Positions 53,821 through 61,812 of a stretch of DNA of 64,000 bases are shown here, in pieces. The notes under the pieces were generated by a model, which was not told the DNA's origin, searched no databases, and saw only the letters and a list, made by a program, of their open reading frames with translations. The DNA is from Sphingomonas faeni. Lineage in GTDB: Bacteria; Pseudomonadota; Alphaproteobacteria; Sphingomonadales; Sphingomonadaceae. The translations under genes were made by a program, and so were the position numbers. How positions within the stretch are numbered: position 1 is the first letter of the stretch; each line of letters begins with the position of its first letter. The stretch spans positions 744,001 to 808,000 of the forward strand of contig NZ_QAYE01000001.1 in NCBI RefSeq assembly GCF_003053745.1, written 5' to 3'.

Positions 53821-55563
53821 TCAGGTCAACGCGTTCGCAGGTGTCCACTGCGGCACCTGCTGGTCCTGCCATAGTCGCAGGCGTCGCCAGTCCAGCGCAT
53901 CGTAGACAGCTGTGGTCCCTACAGCATCGTTTAGTGGCAGTGCCGCAGCGGCCTCACGCAGAAAACGCGGTCGAAGCGCGTCATCCTCCAGATAGGCTGC
54001 CTCCCACCAGCCGATGATGCGATCTCGCGCATTTGCCATTGCAGCGGCCGATGGTAGGCGGTCGCGCTTCTCGTGCTGATTAACTCGGGTGTGCGCCGGC
54101 ATCAGGTTCCACAGATCCCCGCATGGCCAAACCGACCATGGCAGGCAGTGGTCGATGTCGAAGCTGTTCGGCTTGAGGGGGCGTCCCGTCCAGACGCACT
54201 CGATCGGCTGCCCGCGACCGAGCAGCCGCTGGACCACGTTGCGACCAAGAGCGGTGGTGCGAACCGGCTCTACCCACGCCAGGGCGGCTTCTGCAGCGCC
54301 GGGCGCGACCGCCAGACCCATACGGTCGGCATAGACGCGGATGAGGCGGGACCATTCAGCGACCAGCATGGGTTCGATCCAGGACCCAAACCGCGACATA
54401 GCCCGCCACAAGTGGCCCGGCACCTCGATCAGGCCCCAGCCGCGCAGCGTCTCAAGGTCGAGCACGGTTGCGGATGCACCGCCCCGCCGCCCGCGGCTGA
54501 CGCCGAACACTTGCATGTCACTGTTGGGATAGCGGGTGAAGGTCGCCGGCATCTTGGTGATTGTGTGAGCAGCCCGGGACAGCGCGGAAGCGATGGCGTG
54601 GGCCTGCTCGCCGGCGAAGACCGCACCAACCCGTAGCTCGACCGGTGCCGTGCCGAGCGCGAGCAGTGCTGCAAACCCGTCCTTGGCGAAGCCCAGTCGC
54701 TCCATGCCGACATTACCCGGCATCTGCGGGAGCCTCGCCCGAACCAGGGGCAGGTACATTCTCAGCCAGTTCAGTGCGACCAAGCCTAGCGGCACCTCAA
54801 CTGCATCGCGGCCATCGGGCACCGGCGTAGCCGCAGCAGGCGCATAATCGGCGACGCGCGCCACGGCCCGGAGGAGCGCCAGCTTATAGGTGGACGACTT
54901 CTCGTCGGACAGGACGATCCCGCGCACCAGCGGAAGCGCGCCGGTGCCGTCATCAGGCATGCGCAGCGCCATTACGTCCCAGGTCACACTGGCGCGTCCG
55001 CCCTGATCGCTGGACGTCGCAACCCGTAACACCTCCAGCCCATGCGCCCGGGCCAGCCCCTCGATTTCGGCGGTTGAGGTCGGGTGCATTTGCATACCGG
55101 ACGGGGCGGGACCGTGGCGCAGCGTCATCACCAGCACACCGCCCGGCTTCAACAGAGTGGCGAGTTTGCGGAAGGCACGGGGCCGATCGGCAGGCGCGAC
55201 GTGCTGCCAAACGGCTGACAGCAGCACGAAATCGTAGGCGAGCCCAAGCCCATGGACATGGTCGAGCGAGGGCAGGGCATCGCTCACCCACCGGATGCCG
55301 TGACTTCTATGCTTCTCGGCTGCGATGAGGCGCATACCGGCAGCAGGCTCGGCCGCCACAACCGAATAGCCGAGCGAGGTCAGCCAGGCCGCGTCACGTC
55401 CTGTGCCGGCGCCGACGTCGAGCGCCAGCTTGCTGTCGCTGCCGCTAGGGATGACCGGCAACACCTCAGCCAGCATCCGCTCGGACGATACCGCCTCATA
55501 CCGCTCGGCCAGCATGTCGGCTTGGCCGTCATAGGCAGCGATGACGTCCAGGTAGCTGCTCAA
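53821..55563 (-). CDS. SAM methyltransferase fused to HNH endonuclease domain
   Basis: About 580 residues. The N-terminal class I methyltransferase has LALDVGAGTGRDAAWL (motif I, about 44) and RKLATLLKPGGVLVMTLRHG. The middle (about 180-440) is unassigned. The C-terminal HNH domain has IECVWTGRPLKPNSFDIDHC then LPWS...WNLMPAHTRVNQHEK (about 455-500). The start TTG 55563 overlaps the stop of the upstream HNH gene (TTGA). The open frame continues to 55890 but covers the other gene. It is probably a modification/cleavage protein acting with its neighbour. Confidence 0.8.
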   Translation of the reverse strand: MSSYLDVIAAYDGQADMLAERYEAVSSERMLAEVLPVIPSGSDSKLALDVGAGTGRDAAWLTSLGYSVVAAEPAAGMRLIAAEKHRSHGIRWVSDALPSLDHVHGLGLAYDFVLLSAVWQHVAPADRPRAFRKLATLLKPGGVLVMTLRHGPAPSGMQMHPTSTAEIEGLARAHGLEVLRVATSSDQGGRASVTWDVMALRMPDDGTGALPLVRGIVLSDEKSSTYKLALLRAVARVADYAPAAATPVPDGRDAVEVPLGLVALNWLRMYLPLVRARLPQMPGNVGMERLGFAKDGFAALLALGTAPVELRVGAVFAGEQAHAIASALSRAAHTITKMPATFTRYPNSDMQVFGVSRGRRGGASATVLDLETLRGWGLIEVPGHLWRAMSRFGSWIEPMLVAEWSRLIRVYADRMGLAVAPGAAEAALAWVEPVRTTALGRNVVQRLLGRGQPIECVWTGRPLKPNSFDIDHCLPWSVWPCGDLWNLMPAHTRVNQHEKRDRLPSAAAMANARDRIIGWWEAAYLEDDALRPRFLREAAAALPLNDAVGTTAVYDALDWRRLRLWQDQQVPQWTPANALT

Positions 55564-56474
55564 GCGTCGAGGCCTGCGAAGCGAGCACGGTGTCGGGCGA
55601 CATAGTCCGCGCGCGGGTGGAGCCGTGGATCGACCGGCAGGCGAACGCGCTCGCCCGGTTGTGGGAACAGCCGAATGAGCTCGGACGGCACCTTGTTGTG
55701 CGACACCAGCAGCCGGCACTCGTCGTCGAGGCTGATGAGGTAACGGTCGAACAACCAGTGCGCGGTCGCGGACAGAGCAATGCCGTTCTGCACTACGTCC
55801 GGCCCGCCATCTGCGACGCTCCAGATATGCGCGGCCTGAGCTTCGGCCTTTCCGCCGCCATTGACCATACGCAGCCCCGTCACCGCGCAACGGTTGTCAT
55901 ATGCATCGAGCACGTGGCCGCGGAAGGCGGCGCTGCGCACCTTGCGGTTGACCAGTAGCTGCGCCACGCGCCGCTCGTCGGGCGGTGAGGCCAGCAATGC
56001 GGCCGTGAAGGCGTCGATGTGGCGGGGATCGAGTTCGAGCCGGATCGCGTGTTCGGGCGATAGCGTGTCGACCAAGCCGGCGTTCACGATGGCAGCAAAG
56101 TCAGCATCATCAATGGCTCGAACCGATCGACCGCGTAGCGTCCGACCAACGACGGCGGGGTTGTCCAGCTCGCGCAGCATACTCTCAAGAAAGCGGCCGT
56201 CGGGATCGCGATACGGCACGGGACGATCGAACTCGATGAAGTCGCTGATGCGGGCGTAAAAGAGCGTGCGGTCGGCGGGATCAGGGTCGATGCTGCGCAC
56301 CAGGCCGGCCGCCACATAGGCCTTGCGCCCACCCGCCGAGCCGGTTTCGCGGTAGATGATCCAATCGCCGACGCATGCTTCGGCTGCGCGCAGGTAGATG
56401 CGTGGGAAATGGTACCGCTCCGCGATCATGTCGTCGTAGCGCGATGCACCGCTGATTTCGAACACACCCTTCAT
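55560..56474 (-). CDS. HNH endonuclease, restriction-type
   Basis: 304 residues. The N-terminal half (YHFPRIYLRAAEACVGDWII YR..., then FYARISDFIEFDRPVPYRDP) resembles a PUA/EVE-like modified-base reader. The C-terminal HNH domain reads FRGHVLDAYDNRCAVTGLRM, AQAAHIW and NGIALSATAHWLFDRYLIS. ATG 56474 is preferred over 56528 because the extra 18 residues look unstructured. It is coupled to the methyltransferase-HNH gene. Together they may form a two-gene restriction or defence unit with two nuclease domains. Confidence 0.85.
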   Translation of the reverse strand: MKGVFEISGASRYDDMIAERYHFPRIYLRAAEACVGDWIIYRETGSAGGRKAYVAAGLVRSIDPDPADRTLFYARISDFIEFDRPVPYRDPDGRFLESMLRELDNPAVVGRTLRGRSVRAIDDADFAAIVNAGLVDTLSPEHAIRLELDPRHIDAFTAALLASPPDERRVAQLLVNRKVRSAAFRGHVLDAYDNRCAVTGLRMVNGGGKAEAQAAHIWSVADGGPDVVQNGIALSATAHWLFDRYLISLDDECRLLVSHNKVPSELIRLFPQPGERVRLPVDPRLHPRADYVARHRARFAGLDA

Positions 56475-57081
56475 GCCAGGATCGTGACGCGGTTCTCGGG
56501 TTGGAGCAACCTTGCTAACAACGTTCAACGGTCAACGGTCAGCGATCGTGGAACACGCTGCTGCTGAACGAACGGCCGCTTTCGGGGAGTCCAGATGCGG
56601 CCTCGAACGTCCGGTTCTGGGTCCGCGCCGCCACGCCGCTGACGGCAGCTCTCGACCAACTCAAGCCGTTCGTGACGCGAATTGCGAATGGCAGCTTCGG
56701 ACGGAACCCGTTATTCGACGAGGCCAAAGCGATCGGCGGTCGCCTATCCTTGCAACCGAGCGTGTCTGGTAACCCGTCTTGAACACCGTCGTTCCTGAGG
56801 TCACTGGGCAGCAGCAGCGAGACGATTGGCGATGGGCCATTGCCAACGGGCAGATATCTAGCACCTCGGTACGGATAGCTGACGTACGTAGGCCTTTCCT
56901 GCACATTGTTTTCCGAACCGGTTGATGAACATCGGCCCGCGGCAAAAGCCGGCTCTGGCCGGCCCGTATGCGGTGTTCGGAAAACGGCCGTTTTCTGCAC
57001 ACCGCTGCCATCAGCCGATTCTCAAACGGGATCGTAAATTTAGAAGGTTGGCCTCGGAAATCTCAAACTAGCCAACTCTGA
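56475..57081. other. 607 bp without a convincing gene
   Basis: Frames here (for example a 153-codon minus frame) overlap on both strands, have no SD and resemble decayed sequence. It separates the defence region from the arsenic operon. Confidence 0.5.
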
Positions 57082-57102
57082 CATATCCTTTATGCTGGAT
57101 AT
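57082..57102 (+). promoter_or_regulatory. Candidate ArsR operator abutting the arsR start
   Basis: catatcc (57082-57088), then tttatgct, then ggatat (57097-57102): inverted repeat ATATCC/GGATAT ending at the base before the arsR ATG. There is no SD in front of the ATG, so arsR may be translated from a leaderless or very short transcript and be repressed by its own product here. Confidence 0.55.
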
Positions 57103-57435
57103 ATGGAAAACGATACGGCCATTGCTGCACTTAGCGCTCTCGCACAAGGCACACGCCTCGACGTGTTTCGCCTACTGGTCCGGCACGAACCAGATGGAAT
57201 GGCGGCCGGCGAAATCGCCCGTCAGCTCGACGTGCCGCAAAACACTATGTCAGCGCACCTTGGCATTCTCGCGCGTGCCGGCATCGTCCGTTCCGAACGA
57301 CATAGCCGCTCGATCGTCTACCGCGCCGATCTGGACGGGCTGCGCGCACTGACCCTGTTCCTCGTCAAAGACTGCTGCGCCGGCTCACCCGAACTATGTG
57401 CGCCACTCCTAGCCGAACTCACCCCATGCTGCTGA
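57103..57435 (+). CDS. arsR: ArsR/SmtB-family arsenic-responsive repressor
   Basis: 110 residues with a winged helix (EIARQLDVPQNTMSAHLGIL ARAGIVRSERHSRSIVYRAD). Cysteine pairs sit in the C-terminal part (FLVKDCCAGSPELC and LTPCC), so arsenite could be sensed by C-terminal cysteines rather than the classic ELCVC of the DNA-binding helix. First gene of the ars operon; it ends 11 bp before arsC. Confidence 0.92.
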   Translation: MENDTAIAALSALAQGTRLDVFRLLVRHEPDGMAAGEIARQLDVPQNTMSAHLGILARAGIVRSERHSRSIVYRADLDGLRALTLFLVKDCCAGSPELCAPLLAELTPCC

Positions 57436-57446
57436 AAGGACGTCCC

Positions 57447-57875
57447 GTGGCCGTCGATATCGTGATCTATCACAACCCCGAATGCGGCACGTCGCGCAAC
57501 ACGCTGGCGATGATCCGCAATGCCGGCATCGAGCCGCATGTGGTCGAATATCTGAAGACACCGCCTGCGCGCGCGCTGCTGGTCGAACTGATCGATCGCG
57601 CTGGGATCACGCCCCGCGATCTGCTGCGTGAGAAGGGGACTCCTTATGCGGAGTTGGGCCTGGGCGACACGTCGTTGTCCGACGAAGCGCTGGTGGACGC
57701 GATGATGGCGCATCCGGTCCTGATCAACCGGCCGCTGGTCGTCTCGCCGCTTGGCGTGAAACTGTGTCGTCCGTCCGAAGCGGTCCTCGATCTACTGCCT
57801 GAGCCGCAACAGGGTGCGTTTGCCAAGGAGGACGGCGAACAGGTCGTGGACGCCTCGGGCCAGCGCGTCGCCTGA
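57447..57875 (+). CDS. arsC: Glutaredoxin-coupled arsenate reductase
   Basis: 142 residues. ArsC/Spx-type thioredoxin fold with the catalytic Cys in [16 protein letters not shown], followed by the arginines expected to bind arsenate (INRPLVV and KLCRPSE). It reduces arsenate to arsenite for export. GTG 57447 is chosen on AAAGGA six bases upstream and [14 protein letters not shown]; an in-frame ATG at 57426 is possible. It overlaps arsB by one base (TGATG). Confidence 0.95.
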   Translation: MAVDIVIYHNPECGTSRNTLAMIRNAGIEPHVVEYLKTPPARALLVELIDRAGITPRDLLREKGTPYAELGLGDTSLSDEALVDAMMAHPVLINRPLVVSPLGVKLCRPSEAVLDLLPEPQQGAFAKEDGEQVVDASGQRVA

Positions 57876-59161
57876 TGTTGCTCGCGCTCGCTATCTTCGT
57901 CGCCACGATCGCGCTCGTCATCTGGCAACCGAAGGGCCTTGGCATCGGGTGGAGCGCGACGGGCGGCGCGGCGATCGCGCTGCTCGTCGGGGTCGTCTCG
58001 CTCGCCGACGTGCCGGTGGTGTGGGGTATCGTCTGGAACGCGACCGCGACATTCGTCGCGATCATCATCGTCAGCCTGTTGCTCGATGAAGCCGGGTTCT
58101 TCGAATGGGCGGCGCTCCACGTCGCGCGCTGGGGCCGGGGGCATGGTCGCAGGCTGATCGTGCTGATCGTGCTGCTCGGCGCGGCTGTGTCGGCGCTGTT
58201 CGCCAATGACGGCGCAGCGCTGATCCTAACGCCGATCGTCATCGCGATGCTGCGTGCGCTGGGATACAAGGACAAGGCGACGCTGGCGTTCGTCATGGCG
58301 GCGGGGTTCATAGCCGATACCGCCAGTCTGCCGTTGATCGTCTCCAACCTCGTCAACATCGTGTCGGCCGACTTCTTCCGGATCGGCTTTGCCAATTATG
58401 CTTCGGTGATGGTGCCCGTCGATCTGGCGTCGATCGCCGCGACATTGGTTGCGCTGCTGCTGTTCTTCCGGCGCGACATACCGGCAAGCTATGACGTGGC
58501 GCAGCTTCGTACGCCTGCTGACGCAATCCGCGATCCTGCAACGTTCAAGGCAGGCTGGGTCGTTCTGGCCCTGCTACTCGCCGGCTTCTTCCTGCTCGAA
58601 CCTATCGGCGTGCCGGTCAGCGCCGTTGCCGCTGCCGGCGCGGTCCTCCTGCTCGTCATCGCCGCGCGCGGCCATGTCATCCAGACGCGCAAGGTGCTGG
58701 CCGGTGCGCCCTGGCAGGTCGTGATCTTCTCGCTCGGCATGTACCTGGTCGTTTACGGTCTTCGGAATGCTGGCCTGACCAACCACCTTGCCAGCTTGCT
58801 CGATCGCACCGCGCAAGGCGGCGTGTGGGGTGCGGCGTTCGGCACCGGCATCATCGCCGCGCTGCTGTCATCGGTGATGAACAACATGCCGACCGTGCTG
58901 GTTGGCGCGCTGTCGATCGACGCGACGCACGCCACGGGCCCGATCAAGGAAGTGATGATCTACGCCAACGTGATCGGGTGCGACCTTGGCCCGAAGATCA
59001 CGCCGATCGGTTCGCTCGCGACGCTGCTCTGGCTGCACGTCCTCGGACAAAAGGGCATTCGGATTGGCTGGGGCTATTACTTCAAGGTTGGTGCGACACT
59101 AACGATCCCGGTGCTGCTGGTGACACTCACGGCACTCGCGATCAGGATCAGCATGGTATGA
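57875..59161 (+). CDS. arsB: Arsenite efflux transporter ArsB
   Basis: 428 residues, 10-12 membrane helices, ArsB/NhaD superfamily. Family segments include [39 protein letters not shown] and [26 protein letters not shown]. It exports arsenite from the cytoplasm as a secondary carrier (no arsA is present). Overlaps both neighbours (TGATG, ATGA), so the ars operon is tightly coupled. Confidence 0.96.
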   Translation: MLLALAIFVATIALVIWQPKGLGIGWSATGGAAIALLVGVVSLADVPVVWGIVWNATATFVAIIIVSLLLDEAGFFEWAALHVARWGRGHGRRLIVLIVLLGAAVSALFANDGAALILTPIVIAMLRALGYKDKATLAFVMAAGFIADTASLPLIVSNLVNIVSADFFRIGFANYASVMVPVDLASIAATLVALLLFFRRDIPASYDVAQLRTPADAIRDPATFKAGWVVLALLLAGFFLLEPIGVPVSAVAAAGAVLLLVIAARGHVIQTRKVLAGAPWQVVIFSLGMYLVVYGLRNAGLTNHLASLLDRTAQGGVWGAAFGTGIIAALLSSVMNNMPTVLVGALSIDATHATGPIKEVMIYANVIGCDLGPKITPIGSLATLLWLHVLGQKGIRIGWGYYFKVGATLTIPVLLVTLTALAIRISMV

Positions 59162-59481
59162 CGGCACTCGTATATCTGGCCGCGTCGCTCGCGGAAATCG
59201 CGGGCTGCTTCGCCTTTTGGGCATGGTTGCGGCTGAGCAAATCTCCCCTGTGGCTGGCTCCAGGCGTGGTCTCGCTTATGCTGTTCGCCTGGCTGCTGAC
59301 ACGGGTGGATAGCGATGCAGCGGGGCGGGCCTATGCGGCCTATGGCGGCGTCTACATCTGCGCATCATTGATCTGGCTGTGGGCTGTCGAAGGGGTGCGG
59401 CCCGATCGCTGGGATGCTGGTGGAGCGGCACTCTGCCTGATCGGCACCTGTATCATTCTGCTTGGCCCAAGGACTGCCTGA
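59158..59481 (+). CDS. YnfA/UPF0060 small membrane protein
   Basis: 107 residues with four helices: [58 protein letters not shown] and [15 protein letters not shown]. The sequence [13 protein letters not shown] and [11 protein letters not shown] are UPF0060 hallmarks. Its function is unknown. It is inside the ars operon, with ATGA overlap to arsB and TGATG overlap to arsH, so it may take part in metalloid export. Confidence 0.93.
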   Translation: MTALVYLAASLAEIAGCFAFWAWLRLSKSPLWLAPGVVSLMLFAWLLTRVDSDAAGRAYAAYGGVYICASLIWLWAVEGVRPDRWDAGGAALCLIGTCIILLGPRTA

Positions 59482-60239
59482 TGCCGCTCCGCACTATCTC
59501 CGATCCTGATAATCTGCCCGCGCTCGATCGGCGCTATTCGCTCAATCGTCCTGCCCTTGGGCTGGGCGCTGGTGATCCGCCTCCGCGCATCCTGTTGCTC
59601 TACGGCTCCCTGCGGGAGCGGTCGTTCTCGCGACTGTGTGTGGAAGAAGCTGCTCGCCTGCTGCAATTCTTCGGCTGTGAAACGCGGATCTTCGATCCTT
59701 CGACCCTGCCGGTACCCGACCAAGTGACGGGCGACGATCACCCGGCCGTCCACGAACTGCGCGAACTGTCGATGTGGTCGGAAGGGCATGTGTGGTGCAG
59801 CCCCGAGCGGCACGGCCAGATTACCGGGATCATGAAGCTGCAAGTCGATCACCTGCCGCTGTCGATGGGGGGGATGCGCCCGACGCAGGGCCGCACGCTC
59901 GCCGTCATGCAGGTATCGGCCGGGTCGCAGTCGTTCAACAGCGTGAACACCCTGCGCGTCCTCGGCCGTTGGATGCGAATGGTGACGATCCCCAACCAAT
60001 CCAGCGTCGCGAAGGCGTTTGCCGAGTTCGAAGAAAACGATCGAATGAAGCCTTCGGCCTACTATGATCGGATCGTGGACGTGATGGAAGAATTGGTACG
60101 CTTCACGGTCCTGCTACGCCCGCACACCGCCCAACTGGTCGATCGCTATTCCGAGCGAAAGGAGGCAGGCGTGCCGATCGATAGCGCCACGGACCTTTCG
60201 AGCATCGCAACCTCGCCAACGTACCGGAAAGGCGAGTAA
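59481..60239 (+). CDS. arsH: ArsH, NADPH-dependent FMN reductase
   Basis: 252 residues. Flavodoxin-like fold with [20 protein letters not shown], the phosphate-binding GSLRxRSxSR motif (about 41), and the ArsH signatures [20 protein letters not shown] and [20 protein letters not shown]. ArsH oxidises trivalent organoarsenicals and reduces quinones or metals. The ATG overlaps the UPF0060 stop. Last gene of the coupled ars block. Confidence 0.95.
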   Translation: MPLRTISDPDNLPALDRRYSLNRPALGLGAGDPPPRILLLYGSLRERSFSRLCVEEAARLLQFFGCETRIFDPSTLPVPDQVTGDDHPAVHELRELSMWSEGHVWCSPERHGQITGIMKLQVDHLPLSMGGMRPTQGRTLAVMQVSAGSQSFNSVNTLRVLGRWMRMVTIPNQSSVAKAFAEFEENDRMKPSAYYDRIVDVMEELVRFTVLLRPHTAQLVDRYSERKEAGVPIDSATDLSSIATSPTYRKGE

Positions 60240-60299
60240 AGTCCGCTTAGTGTGGCAAACCGCTCCTGCGGCATTGTACATGACTGAGGGTGCTTCTAG

Positions 60300-60653
60300 A
60301 TGCATCCGATGAAACGCCGGGCTCGCCCACTATCCAAGATATTGCATTCCATGGCGTTTTTCGTCCTGGCGGTGATGTTGCTGGTCCGGCTTGGCCCGAT
60401 CTGCGAGACGATGGCGATGGCCGCGCCTCCGGCTGCTTCCGCGATGATGGACTGCGCCAGCAAATCAGCAGGCGCTCCCATCAAAAAGGCCCCTGCGTCG
60501 GCCTGCGCCATACCGTGCGTTGCTGTTGCCGGCGAAACCGTCGAGCATATCGGGCTGGTTCCGTCCTCCCGTCTATCGCCTTGGCCGGCTCCACAGACCG
60601 GCCTTTTGGGCATGGCATACGCTCCGGCCACACCCCCTCCGCAAACCGTGTGA
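60300..60653 (+). CDS. Secreted or membrane-anchored Cys-containing small protein
   Basis: 117 residues. A hydrophobic N-terminal segment (MAFFVLAVMLLVRLGPICET) is followed by an Ala/Pro-rich mature part with spaced cysteines (MMDCASKSAG, ACAIPCVAVAG). It resembles small periplasmic proteins next to metal-resistance genes. No SD is clear, and ATG 60309 is an alternative start. It follows arsH by 60 bp. Confidence 0.6.
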   Translation: MHPMKRRARPLSKILHSMAFFVLAVMLLVRLGPICETMAMAAPPAASAMMDCASKSAGAPIKKAPASACAIPCVAVAGETVEHIGLVPSSRLSPWPAPQTGLLGMAYAPATPPPQTV

Positions 60654-60690
60654 CGTCGAACACCATCACACGTAAATTTCGGAGAATATC

Positions 60691-60879
60691 ATGACCAAGT
60701 TCAAGCTCATCAGCGCTGCCTTCGCCCTCACCCTGTCGACTGGCGCATTCGCCGCTGTCGCCAATTGCTGCGCCGACATGGCGTGCTGCAAGGACGGTGC
60801 GGACTGCTGCAAGGATGGCGCAAAAGCCAAGGCTGCTGACTGCTGCGATCATGCCAAGGGCGGCATGAAGCACGGCTAA
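60691..60879 (+). CDS. Small secreted protein with paired cysteines (metal-binding candidate)
   Basis: 62 residues. A signal peptide (FKLISAAFALTLSTGAFAA) leads to a mature peptide with four CC pairs: NCCADMACCKDG, ADCCKDGA, ADCCDHAKGG. The spacing suits soft metals such as arsenite or copper in the periplasm. GGAG seven bases before the ATG. It is followed by a strong terminator. Function is inferred from the motifs and the neighbours. Confidence 0.75.
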   Translation: MTKFKLISAAFALTLSTGAFAAVANCCADMACCKDGADCCKDGAKAKAADCCDHAKGGMKHG

Positions 60880-60886
60880 AGGATGG

Positions 60887-60914
60887 ATAGGGGCGGGCAA
60901 CCGCCCCTATTTTC
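60887..60914. terminator. Bidirectional terminator hairpin
   Basis: ataggggcgg (60887-60896), loop gcaa, ccgcccctat (60901-60910), perfect 10-bp stem followed by tttt. It lies between the plus-strand Cys-rich gene and the minus-strand small gene. Confidence 0.88.
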
Positions 60915-61126
60915 TAGTCTACGTCTACTCGGCGCGGCACGCCGTCCCGCCACGGTCGCTGCGACGAGCGAAGAGTTACCCGCAAGGTTGAGGCTCTCCC
61001 CCGAACCGCATCCATCGTTCGTCCCATCTCGCGCGCGATTACCGCCAGCGTCTGCCTGGCCTCGATACGCCGACGAAGCTCGGCATTATCATCATCGGTC
61101 CAGGACGTTCCACGTCGAGCGGTCAG
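60914..61126 (-). CDS. Small protein with non-canonical start after the ZIP gene
   Basis: About 70 residues: TARRGTSWTDDDNAELRRRI then EARQTLAVIAREMGRTMDAV and RGRASTLRVTLRSSQRPW. The W-T-x-D-D...IA-x2-M-G-R-T-x2-A-V-x2-R-A pattern is a SANT/HTH-like small-protein type that I have seen often in sphingomonads. No ATG, GTG or TTG is available. A perfect gaggagg lies seven bases before CTG 61126, which overlaps the ZIP stop (CTGA). ATT 61132 is the alternative. Coupled translation from the ZIP gene is likely. Confidence 0.5.
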   Translation of the reverse strand: MTARRGTSWTDDDNAELRRRIEARQTLAVIAREMGRTMDAVRGRASTLRVTLRSSQRPWRDGVPRRVDVD

Positions 61127-61809
61127 CCCAATACCTCCTCAATCAGGAGCAATCCCAGAAACCCGATGAAGAACATCGCGCTGATAAGCGGGGTGTCAGG
61201 CTTCTCGTGCGCCTCGACCAATAGCTCCTCCGTCACGAGGTAGAGCAGCGCCATCAGACCGAAACTGAGAAACCCGGCGATGACGACGGGCGGAAACGTC
61301 GCAACAGGCGTCGCTATCGCCGCGCCGATCGGCAGCAACAACGCGATCCCCATCGTAATCCCGATGATACGTGCCTTGGACTTGATCGTCTCACCCAACT
61401 CGGTCGTTACGGTCAGTCCGAGAAACAGCACCTCCAGCGTCAACGCGATCGTCAGCAACACGCCGGCCTTCCCGCCAGCGACGAACGCTAATCCGAGAAC
61501 AAGCCCGTCGATCAGGATATCGACTGCAACTGCCCCGAGCATAGCGATCGGTCCACTGGCGCGACCCTCAAGAGCTTTGAGCGACAGCATCACGAGAATG
61601 CCAAGCGCGCCGCCAGTGAATGTCGCGATCGGTGAACCTTCGTGCATCACCTGGGGCAGGATCTCGGCTGCCGCTGCGGCGAACACAACGCCTGCCGCCA
61701 AGTGCTGCATGGCGCTTACGAAGGCATCACTTGGCCGTCTCGATACCGCGAATAGCGAACCGATCAGTACGGCAACGACGGGAATGAGAGTGAAGGCAAC
61801 GGCCTGCAT
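61123..61809 (-). CDS. ZIP-family metal transporter
   Basis: 228 residues, eight helices, ZIP (zinc/divalent cation) family. The signature regions are MQHLAAGVVFAAAAAEILPQVM (helix 4 type) and AVAVDILIDGLVLGLAF (helix with D/N-x-x-D-G). The direction of transport in this small ZIP subgroup is uncertain. It begins three bases after the stop of the RND pump, so it is cotranscribed with it, and it probably helps in metal homeostasis. Confidence 0.88.
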   Translation of the reverse strand: MQAVAFTLIPVVAVLIGSLFAVSRRPSDAFVSAMQHLAAGVVFAAAAAEILPQVMHEGSPIATFTGGALGILVMLSLKALEGRASGPIAMLGAVAVDILIDGLVLGLAFVAGGKAGVLLTIALTLEVLFLGLTVTTELGETIKSKARIIGITMGIALLLPIGAAIATPVATFPPVVIAGFLSFGLMALLYLVTEELLVEAHEKPDTPLISAMFFIGFLGLLLIEEVLG

Positions 61810-61812
61810 AGC

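Noticed and set aside
53549..53872. 107-codon minus-strand frame beside the methyltransferase-HNH gene
   Set aside because: No family or SD; partly overlaps the real gene.
56539..57011. Two minus-strand frames of 116 and 153 codons
   Set aside because: Both overlap in the same stretch, have no SD, and read like decayed intergenic sequence.
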